DNA of 64,000 nt, from contig NC_133473.1 in the NCBI RefSeq assembly GCF_025370935.1, forward strand, positions 20,471,649 to 20,535,648, in the 5' to 3' direction. The position numbers and the translations under genes were made by a program. This stretch comes from Choristoneura fumiferana (taxonomy: Eukaryota > Arthropoda > Insecta > Lepidoptera > Tortricidae). The notes under the pieces were generated by a model. The model did no database searches. It was given only the letters and a program-made list of their open reading frames with translations, and was not told the DNA's origin. Shown here piece after piece: positions 58,601 through 64,000 of this stretch; the stretch's first letter is position 1; every line of letters begins with the position of its first letter.

Positions 58601-61600
58601 CACATAGTACTCGTTCGGGCTTGTGAGAGAATGACTAACCCCCTATATCAGTCATTACATTAAACACGTGTTTACTTGCAAATGTACGACGTAGTGTTTG
58701 TTCAGAATATTGTTTAATGTAATTGCCAGATGGTTTTATGTTGTTTTCATATTTTAACTACTAAAATTCGTTTATCGCTATCCCGCGGGAACTGCAATTT
58801 TCCGCCGATTTTAGTAGTAGTAGTTCAGAGATATACCATTACACATTTGAAAGACCAGTATTTGTTGAAAGAAATAGTAAAATAGTTTCGTCAATTATGC
58901 AGTTTTTGTAAAATTTTGCTAGTTATGTTCTTTTGGTACGAAAATAAAATAAAAACCGGCCAAGAGCGTGTCGGACACGCCCAAAATAGGGTTCCGTAGC
59001 CAGTACAAAAAAAAACGAGTATCTTCACGGCACTTTCGGCACGTCCTTTTGTTGAGAAGCGCAGTTTTTCGGCAATAACTCAAAAACGGTATACCCGGTC
59101 ATGTTGAAACCAATTTTTGTTGAAAGTATTTATTAAGCGTTACCTTTCCATATTTTTTGGGGGGGGGGGCACAACGTTTGCTACTTTGGGAGCGATTATT
59201 TCCGGAAATCTTCACTTAATCAAAATTTTTTTGAGAAACCTTAATATCTTTTCAAAAGAGCTATCGAACTACGTGCCACACGTTGATGCGAGTAAAAATT
59301 TTTTTTTTTTTTTCAATTTCTGTTACGTGTATGGAGTGCCCCCCCTATAAATATTTATTTTTGTAATTAACTACAAAACTAAATAGCGGCTTTTACAAGA
59401 CATCTGTACTCCAAATTTCATTGACATACATCTTGTAGTTTTCGAGTAAAATGCCTGTGACATTCGGACGTACGGACAGACAGACCGACAGACAGACAAA
59501 CGGACTTGACGAAACTATAAGGGTTCCGTTTTTGCCATTTTGAACCCTAAGAAAGCTGCCTAGCAATTGTCTTCTTATTCTAATAAATACAGGCTTTTTA
59601 CTTCATTATGTGGACATTTTTAATCCTCGCATTCGCTGCTATTGCCACCGCTACCTATAAAAATCGTAGTTATTGTAAAATGGGTATATTTTATTTTAAG
59701 GCATTTAAGGTATCAATTTTGGAGAAATGGGGTAATTTTTAGGGTTTCGTACCCAAAGGGTGCCAACGGAACCCTATTACTGAGACTCCGCTGTCTGTCT
59801 GTCACAGGGCTCTATCTCTTGAGCCCTAGGCACTTGAAATTTTCACAGATTATGTATTACAGTGGCCGCGACAACAACAAAAACTAAAAATAAAATAAAG
59901 TTACAAATTAAAGGGAGTCGTCATACAAGAAACGCGTTTTATTCAGCGGGTTTTGATTGCTAGGCTGCCAAGATGACGGCCGTCAGTTGCTAGGGGCAAC
60001 GCCCGTGACCCTATGTTGTTTAATGTTTAACTACTTATTAATTTGCGATTTTATTAGTGCTATTTTATAAAACCTTCGATAATTATAATAATTGTCTCTA
60101 AGACCGTGGTTTATTTTTTTGTGCAGCATTAAGACTAAATAACAATTTATGATCCACAAACCTCCGACACACACTTCACAAAAGCCAACTTCAATAAAGC
60201 ACTCACAGCCGCTGTATTTGTTGCTGTCTATTTTAAAGGTACCTATAGGTATGTCAATAGGTTATTTCGATCGATATTTCGATAAGCAGCTTAATCTCAA
60301 CCTTGGGGTTTGCGATTTCTTCTAGTCTTGCTGTATCACTTAGATTAATATTGCTGTTAAGTGCGCAATTTATTGCTTTGTTTGCACGCTTTTAAACTTT
60401 GCTATCCACGTGACTCATAGTTCATAGTTTCTAGATTTAGTTCGATTTAGGATTGTTGTTTATATTTTTCGTAACATTATTTTTTGACAATTTTCTAGCA
60501 GTTTCTTTCCCAACCGTGTTTGAAACTTTCGTTTCATTATTGTACTTGTAATCAACGAAACTAACACAAGTAATAAAAAAAAACATAGCAGTCATGATTT
60601 TGACGTCACGTTGCACGTCGCGTCACGTCTCATTTGCATTTGATTAGTGATCCTCTTGGTGCAACACCCTTGCCGGTGTACCGCAAGGTGAAGTGTTATC
60701 TCCATTATTATTCTCTACTAGCCGTTATCCGCGACTCCGTCCGCATAGAACTCACTATCCCACGGGAACTATGCAATTTTGCGGGATAAAAACTATCCTA
60801 TGTCCTTCCCCGGGACGCAAACTATCTGTATACCGAATTTCATCTAAATCGGATCAGCGGTTTAGACGTGATGAAGTAACAAACAAACAAACAAACAGAC
60901 TTACAAACTTTCTCATTTATAATATTAGTAGGATGTTAATAGATTATATATTTCTCATAAATTCATAATCTTCTTTCTTCGTATCACCTTTGTGCTGATG
61001 ATCTACAAATCTATTCTCAGGGCATGCTTGGAAGATGCTTGGCGATCTTACGTTGGTTATTGAGTCTGTTAACTTGGATCTAAAACATATTTTAAAATGG
61101 AGCCAACGATTTGGTCTGATTGTTAATCCGACAAAGACCCAGATCATTGTTAATGGTAGCTCGAAACTTGTCCCAAGAGTCGACTTTGCAACTCTGCCAC
61201 CTGTGTTAATCGACGGACTACTACCGTTTGCAAATCAGGTAAAGAGCCCGGGTGTTATTTTTTGTATGGAGGTTTTATTGTATAGAGGTTGTATTTGGTT
61301 GAGTAACAAAATATATATTTTTTTTATTGACGACAACTTTAGGGCATAGTAGGGCATAATTACGACATTCTAATAAAAATAATAATTACTTTCATTGATT
61401 AAGCACATGAAAACGTGGGCTCACTTCAAAATGTGTAACAAATAGTATTTTTTTTACGACCTTACTCAAGTGTACATATTTATATGTGAAAATGTATTTT
61501 TATTGCTTTTTTTATATTCTGATCTGCTGCTGAAAATGCACCAACCCCTCTTCTCTAGTCCTTACTTCTTTCTGCCAAAAATGTTACCTGGAAGAGATCG

Positions 61601-63094
61601 CTCTTAAGGGATAAGGCCGCCTATTGCTTACCTTGTATTTTTTTCTCTCTGTGTACCTGTTTCTTTATCGCTTACTATTTGTGGTGCACAATATAGAGTC
61701 ACTGTATGGTATCGTATTGTAATACCCACTTCTTACAATAATTATAATTAACTTCACAGTTGCTATGCCTGACTCAATGATAACCTAATTAGACGAAACG
61801 ATTCGTTTAATTAGTATACTTTTACTTGTTTAAAGATTACTTATAACGCTTGATCATTCATTGTTTTTAAGAGATTCGAAACAAGTCGATGCTTACAAAA
61901 TTGAAAATACACACAAACAAACAAAACACACACAAAACAAAACTGAAATTGTTGGTTTACTGAAAATTGGAAACTGAAAATTTGGAATTGAAATAAAAAA
62001 TACAAAAAGATTCAAAAAAAAAAAACAATCTTAATGATGCTTACAAAATCATAATGGTCAATGACCAGAGCTTGTAGCCTACATTACGTGCGTTGATTTG
62101 AAGGAATAGGTACGATCTATAGCGCATTAGTTCAATAGCCTTGCATGTAGATGTAGCGCGTATTTGTTTAATGTTCCGGTTAAAAAATACATTCAATAAA
62201 GCAAATGAGTACAGCACAGGGGATAAATTGATTTGCTCTAAAGGGATTACAATCTATACCTCAATTTCCGTACCACGTTCTAGCAGTTAAGTATTTAGTT
62301 GTTATAGTCTAAACGGTTGGTTGATTCTTTTTCACTTGGCGCTTTCTATAATTCGGTATTTCACTATTTATTATATATTTTATAAATTAAAACTTCACAA
62401 TGCCTGGTATCGAATAGAGAAAAAAATTTTAAGCTACTTTTATAAATAACAAAGTTATACTTTGAAATTCAACATAAGACAAAGAAAGACATACTTGCAT
62501 GTGACGTCACACGCAAATAGCGCCATACTTGCTGCACAGAAAAAAGCGTTTGAGAAGGAGACGTATATAGATTTTCCAAAAATCACTATAGGTAAATCAA
62601 ATTTTTAACCGATTTAAGTTTTCTCTTCGCTAAACACTGTCCGTATATCTATACATAGTTTTATAATAATCTTTACTAATATTATAAATGCGAAAGTGTG
62701 TGTTTTTGTGTTTGTATTTCACGTCGAAATGGAGCGACGGCTCGACGTGATTTTTGGCTTAGAAATAGTTTGTGGGTCAGAGAGTGATATAGGCTACTTT
62801 TTATCCCGGAAAAATGCACAGTTCCCGGGGAAACAGCGCGCGATAACCGAATTCCATGCGGGCGAAGCCGCGGGCAAAAGCTATATAGTATAAAACACGG
62901 CAAATTCAAGAGTTACCGTATATACCGTAAATACCGAATTCTATATGCTTTTCTTTTCTATTCGCAGAAGAGCGAGCGCGATGCGTGTATCCTATGGCGA
63001 CGCGCTGGCAGACGATACATTCGAGCACATCCTCAACGTGACGTCAAGCAACGACGCTCTCCTCGCGTATTATTACCTCGATAGCGACAACAAG
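37637..63094 (+). CDS. bmm: Brummer/ATGL-type triglyceride lipase (patatin-like), 5' part
   Basis: This lipase starts fat mobilisation at lipid droplets by cutting triacylglycerol to diacylglycerol. Seven exons join in phase: 37637-37796, 40922-41154, 42280-42468, 44156-44419, 44613-44788, 53379-53561 and 62968-63094 (444 residues); the gene continues past the window. The patatin core is complete: oxyanion loop GCGFLG (residues 7-12), nucleophile Ser38 in GASFG and Asp157 in YMDGG. Also diagnostic of ATGL are GPFSPSFNIQ, LTRVYDGKNVIVSEF, TVSPFCGESDICP and FPPKPEVLSNMCKQGFDDAL. The ATG at 37637 places the serine at 38, as in fly brummer. The 8.6-kb intron 5 contains two further exon-like segments (48046-48150, 50443-50553) described separately. 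The 9.4-kb intron 6 and the others are full of transposons. The gene looks functional. Confidence 0.95.
37797..40921. other. Brummer intron 1
   Basis: AT-rich with few repeats. A reversed copy of the GAGGAACTGCATGAACAC repeat lies at 40590-40740, and a short GC-richer patch at 40250-40330 is not explained. No exon is seen here. Confidence 0.45.
41200..41375 (+). mobile_element. RTE LINE 3' remnant
   Basis: TCGGCAAGCGCAGCGTAGAA and GGTGGACGGTTAAAGCCGCG, then GAGGCCTATGTCCAACTATG and TGATGATAATGA: the same tail as 370-650. It lies in brummer intron 2. Confidence 0.65.
42565..42770. repeat. Palindromic SINE-like repeat with tRNA-like core
   Basis: Reversed tRNA-like core (GGGAATCGAACCCAGG = B box; CTATACCGCTACACCACTGA = A box) at about 42610-42690. 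The flanks AACTGAAATATAGATGCACA and TGTGCATCTATATTTCAGTT are inverted copies. Tail pieces also occur at 11555, 18080, 47515 and 61980. Confidence 0.6.
43145..43355 (+). mobile_element. Decayed Helitron
   Basis: Helitron interior (GACCGATTCAGATGAAATTT) and the 3' end ACGTCTGCCGGGTCCGCTAG before a T. The 5' end is lost in AT-rich sequence. It lies in brummer intron 3. Confidence 0.6.
43415..43640 (+). mobile_element. tRNA-derived SINE, copy 3
   Basis: Head GTGGCCTAATGGTTTTACAT (A box) and GGGCTCAAATCTGGA (degenerate B box), then GCACCTCTGAGTTTTTCTAA and TTCAATGGTGTGTGTGAAGT. Confidence 0.65.
44789..48045. other. First part of brummer intron 5, mostly unexplained
   Basis: Only a decayed Helitron (47050-47415) is recognised. 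A minus-strand frame at 45971-46216 (81 aa) has ordinary composition, but no start, splice or family evidence. Confidence 0.4.
47050..47415 (+). mobile_element. Decayed Helitron with a nested palindromic MITE
   Basis: AATATAAATGCGATAACAAC and ATAGTTTTTTATCCCGGAAC up to TTCCCGCGGGATAGC, then after the insert CGAATTCTTTGTAGACGGAG and GCAGAAAAAGCTAA. The nested element (47255-47379) has ends TTATCCTCCTAACGCC and GGTGTTAGGAGGATAA. Confidence 0.6.
48046..48150 (+). CDS. Candidate brummer cassette exon X1
   Basis: A 105-nt segment follows acceptor CACGCTTTTTAG and precedes donor GTTAGT. It reads YVGDTVEKHSVQYNVAGNMF then VLRKKCIRHNNTMT after one leading base and ends with two bases, so both sides match the phase of brummer intron 5. 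Inclusion or skipping would keep the frame. The peptide is not one I know from other brummer proteins. Confidence 0.4.
48595..48740 (+). repeat. LINE 3'-tail repeat (CGCTCTTAAGCGATAAG family), copy 2
   Basis: AAGGTTGCCTGGAAGAGATC, GCTCTTAAGCGATAAGGCC and GGTGTACAATAAAGAGTC, then a TTGTATTG tail. Confidence 0.7.
49115..49775 (+). repeat. Interspersed repeat (AACCGGCCAAGAGC family), copy 1
   Basis: It begins AACCGGCCAAGAGCTTGTCG, contains a (GACA)n run at 49688-49720 and ends CGAAACTATAAGGGTTACG then GAACCCTAA. The same ends frame 58955-59550. The class is not identified. Confidence 0.6.
50443..50553 (+). CDS. Candidate brummer cassette exon X2
   Basis: A 111-nt segment between AATTATTTTCAG and GTATAT reads GIITCMNGRKLVHENLDLVN then ASQRALLNVTKALMNQ. 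It starts with one base and ends with two, so it joins X1 (AG|C) and also fits directly between recognised exons 5 and 6. The text looks protein-like (amphipathic helix ASQRALLNVTKALM). It could instead belong to a nested gene. Confidence 0.4.
50640..50780 (+). repeat. LINE/SINE tail (CATCATTGCCAAGAAG family), copy 2
   Basis: ATTTATTCAGTAAACAGGCC, then AAAGACCATCATTGCCAAGA and GCGCCGCAAGAAAC. It appears inserted in a palindromic MITE whose other half follows (50780-50875). Confidence 0.6.
50780..50875. repeat. Half of a palindromic MITE (GAGATGTG family)
   Basis: TTTTTCATGAAACAATAGAA, GCTTCATTAACCTATTCTCG and CTGTTTCCACTAGAGCTGTG match 1338-1510. Confidence 0.55.
51345..51885. repeat. Palindromic MITE split by a LINE/SINE tail
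   Basis: The left half ends at 51415 (GTTGATAAAAAACTCATTCC) and the right piece near 51840-51885 (CTCGCACATCTCTGGTGGAA). Between lies a CATCATTGCCAAGAAG repeat copy (51415 to about 51700) ending in A-rich DNA. Confidence 0.5.
52945..53196 (-). mobile_element. Non-autonomous element with CAAATTTCATTTG arrays, copy 2
   Basis: Inverted copy of 18572-18825: GGCCGAATTTCATATGCCCG at the left, GTGAAATTCGGGCAAATG at the right, with AAACCTAAACTAACCTACTG and ACAGCACGGTTCTATATATT in the middle. Flanking octamers AAAAACAT and AAAAATAC are similar. Confidence 0.65.
53611..53802. repeat. Near-perfect 192-bp hairpin MITE
   Basis: GTACCCTTAGTGTAAGTTTT and ACGTCTCGATCGCGTTCGCG on the left return inverted as CGCGAACGCGATCGAGACGT and CTTACACTAAGGGTAC on the right. 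It begins 50 bp after brummer exon 6. Confidence 0.8.
53825..53940. repeat. Dispersed AT-rich repeat, copy 2
   Basis: Carries TTTCGGAAACTTCTCACAAT and TTGTATGGGGATTAAAA, the reverse of 645-765. Confidence 0.55.
54030..54180. repeat. Foldback repeat (GCACGAGCCAGCAGGAG family), copy 1
   Basis: CAGCACGAGCCAGCAGGAGT is mirrored by ACTCCTGCTGGCTCGTGCTG. The same family as 63206-63685. Confidence 0.65.
54887..55229. repeat. MITE with TACGGTATTTGAC ends, copy 1
   Basis: The left end TACGGTATTTGAC mirrors the right end GTCAAATACCGTA. The interior has GCATGTGACGTCACACGCCA and AGAAAAGCGTTTGAGAAAGA, shared with 62345-62930. Confidence 0.7.
55635..55710 (+). repeat. LINE tail with TTTGAC repeats
   Basis: TTATAGCCTAAATTGAATAA then AGATATTTTGACTTTGACTT. 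A second copy is at 58020-58095. Confidence 0.6.
56540..57096 (-). mobile_element. Penelope-like fragment framed by inverted repeats
   Basis: On the minus strand about 57000-56790 reads HFYSRMVHEAVEIKKHKNFN and ADGYKLSSSWNPVINKC, the end of a GIY-YIG endonuclease as in insect Penelope-like elements. It is framed by inverted repeats of about 70 bp that share CATAGTCAAAATACC, GCACAGGACTTATCACGCTA and GAGTAATATTTACCTCGACG. The reverse transcriptase is not present. Confidence 0.55.
57304..57443. repeat. Palindromic MITE, copy 3 (ACTACGAAA family)
   Basis: CTGCTGGGCTACTACGAAAC on the left and GTTTCGTAGTAGCTCAGCTG on the right, with a double AACTCGA in both arms. This is the best preserved of the three copies. 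Confidence 0.75.
58020..58095 (+). repeat. LINE tail with TTTGAC repeats, copy 2
   Basis: TTATAGCCTAAATTGAATAA and TATTTTGACTTTGACTTGAC match 55635-55710. Confidence 0.6.
58955..59550 (+). repeat. Interspersed repeat (AACCGGCCAAGAGC family), copy 2
   Basis: It starts AACCGGCCAAGAGCGTGTCG and ends CGAAACTATAAGGGTTCCG then GAACCCTAAG, with a (CAGA)n run near 59470-59500 like the copy at 49115. Confidence 0.65.
59738..60230 (+). repeat. Interspersed repeat (AGGGTTCCGTACC family), copy 2
   Basis: AGGGTTTCGTACCCAAAGGG, ACCCTATTACTGAGACTCCG and, further on, CCACAAACCTCC match 16430-16720; this copy has extra internal sequence. Confidence 0.55.
60655..61262 (+). mobile_element. LINE reverse-transcriptase fragment split by a Helitron
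   Basis: Left of the Helitron: AGVPQGEVLSPLLFS-like text (60670-60717), RT motif B. Right of it: a CADDLQIY-like motif C (about 60990-61015), then VIESVNLDLKHILKWSQRFG, LIVNPTKTQIIVNGS and VLIDGLLPFANQVKS. It resembles CR1/I-type LINEs. Frame shifts occur; both ends are missing. Confidence 0.7.
60718..60933 (-). mobile_element. Complete short Helitron inside the LINE fragment
   Basis: On the minus strand it starts TCCTACTAATATTATAAATG (60933) after an A and ends CTAG (60718-60721) before a T. The interior GGATAAAAACTATCCTATGT (plus strand) is typical. Confidence 0.8.
61585..61720 (+). repeat. LINE 3'-tail repeat (CGCTCTTAAGCGATAAG family), copy 3
   Basis: TACCTGGAAGAGATCGCTCT, GATAAGGCCGCCTATTGCTT and a TATTGTA tail. 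Confidence 0.65.
62345..62930. repeat. MITE with TACGGTATTTGAC-type ends, copy 2, interrupted
   Basis: Matches 54887-55229 through GCATGTGACGTCACACGCAA; ends are decayed (TTCGGTATTTCAC, GAGTTACCGTAT). A Helitron is inserted at 62670. Confidence 0.65.
62670..62884 (+). mobile_element. Short Helitron nested in a MITE
   Basis: Starts TCTTTACTAATATTATAAAT after an A and ends GCGGGCAAAAGCTAT, with the last CTAG base changed. It ends about 80 bp before brummer exon 7. Confidence 0.7.
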
Positions 63095-63205
63095 GTAAGA
63101 ATAAAATAGTCCGATTTTGATAATTCTTTTTTTATTGGATAGGGTATTCCTCAATGTTGGTCCATATAAACTTAAAAAAAAAACCTACCATAAGGGTGAG
63201 GAAAA

Positions 63206-63685
63206 ATTATGAAATAAAAACTTTTTAACTAAAAAGCAAAAAATCTTAATCTAGGTACCAGTTTGAAGTCGGTGCCCAGCACGAGCCAGGAGGAGTAAAT
63301 AAAGCCCGTCAGGTAGACGACTAAAATAGGTCCAGGGTGAATATTCGGGCGTTTGTACCGCCGTCATTGTTGTCAACACTTTTTTATCAGATTTGAAGAA
63401 ATAGGTACAATAAATATCAACATGTGTCAACATGTGTTCATCAATTTGCGTCGGATGTTGATGTTTGTTGTACCTTTTTGCTTAAGAAATCTGTTAAAAA
63501 AAGTGTTGAGAACAATGACGGCGGTACTAACGCCCGAATATTCACCCTCCACTTCTGCTGGCTAGTGCTGAGGCACCGACTTCAAACTGGTACCTAGATT
63601 AAGGTTAAATAAAAATGGTTTATTATTTTTTGCTTTTTAGTTTTTTCGGTGATTTAATTTTTTGTTAAAAAGTTTTTATTATTGC
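63206..63685. repeat. Large foldback repeat (GCACGAGCCAGCAGGAG family), copy 2
   Basis: Nested inverted arms: AATAAAAACTTTTTAAC / GTTAAAAAGTTTTTATT outermost, then CTAGGTACCAGTTTGAAGTC / GACTTCAAACTGGTACCTAG, then TGAATATTCGGGCGTT / ACGCCCGAATATTCA, then TGTTGACAC-like centre. Confidence 0.75.
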
Positions 63686-64000
63686 GTTTGACGCAAGCTA
63701 TCTGTGAGACTGTGACACGATAACGCGTGCGATAGTAAGGGCGGCTTCACATGACGCGGCCCGGTCGGGGGGTTATCGCGGCGTACGCTTTGTTGCCTAG
63801 GTTTTTGCAAGTTATGGCTCGCAGAACCAGTTCTATTTCTTAACCCCCGACGCAAAAAGAGGGGTGTTATAAGTTTGACCGCTATGTGTGTCTGTGTATC
63901 TATGTATCTGTCTGTCTGTCTGTGGCACCGTAGCTCTTAAACGGGTGGACCGATTTGAATGAGGTATTTTTTATTTGAAAGCAGGTTTTCTAGCAATGGT
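63686..64000. other. Brummer intron 7 start, with common repeat
   Basis: The block TAACCCCCGACGCAAAAAGA starts at 63842 and continues GTTTGACCGCTATGTGTGTC and TGTCTGTCTGTCTGTGGCAC to the window end. Smaller pieces lie at 34009 and 58155. Before it, 63720-63830 is GC-rich and unexplained. Confidence 0.45.

Overview
The window is insect DNA, almost certainly from a moth or butterfly. It is AT-rich, its genes are intron-split, and it is packed with repeat types typical of Lepidoptera: short Helitrons ending in CTAG, tRNA-headed SINEs, RTE and Jockey LINE pieces, and many palindromic MITEs. I made no database searches; all names rest on recognising encoded protein sequence and splice sites by eye.

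From left to right: the last three coding exons of a USP12/46-type deubiquitinase (+, 1-1768); ribosomal protein eL21 (-, 4012-7538, with a 5' leader exon near 7744-7780), whose large intron carries a 2.3 kb palindromic transposon; a transposon-rich stretch from 7.8 to 24.5 kb with a broken Copia element interrupted by a Tc1 element, an inverted pair of satellite-bearing Helitron-like blocks, one orphan Rrp5/PDCD11 exon (-) and an almost complete Jockey-type LINE; a C2H2 zinc-finger gene resembling ZNF839 (+, 25908-31165); an unrecognised decayed coding stretch (-, about 32.6-33.5 kb); NOSIP (-, 34436-36217); a small unrecognised two-exon gene (53 aa, +) sharing a 105-bp divergent promoter with NOSIP; and brummer, the ATGL/PNPLA2-type triglyceride lipase (+, from 37637), whose seven recognised exons spread over 25 kb and continue beyond the window.

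The genes do not form a pathway. They are housekeeping or metabolic genes (deubiquitination, translation, rRNA processing, E3-like NOSIP, lipid-droplet lipolysis) separated by repeats. Most of the length is intron and transposon.

Points of greatest interest: two phase-compatible extra exons inside brummer intron 5; the palindromic transposon with two divergent copies of the same ORF and a 6-bp target duplication; several non-autonomous element families built from short, spaced 12-17 bp arrays, some with clear target-site duplications; the orphan Rrp5 exon with intact splice sites but a one-base frameshift; and the small gene divergent from NOSIP. Two assembly gaps (18137-18146 and 23798-24491) limit interpretation nearby.
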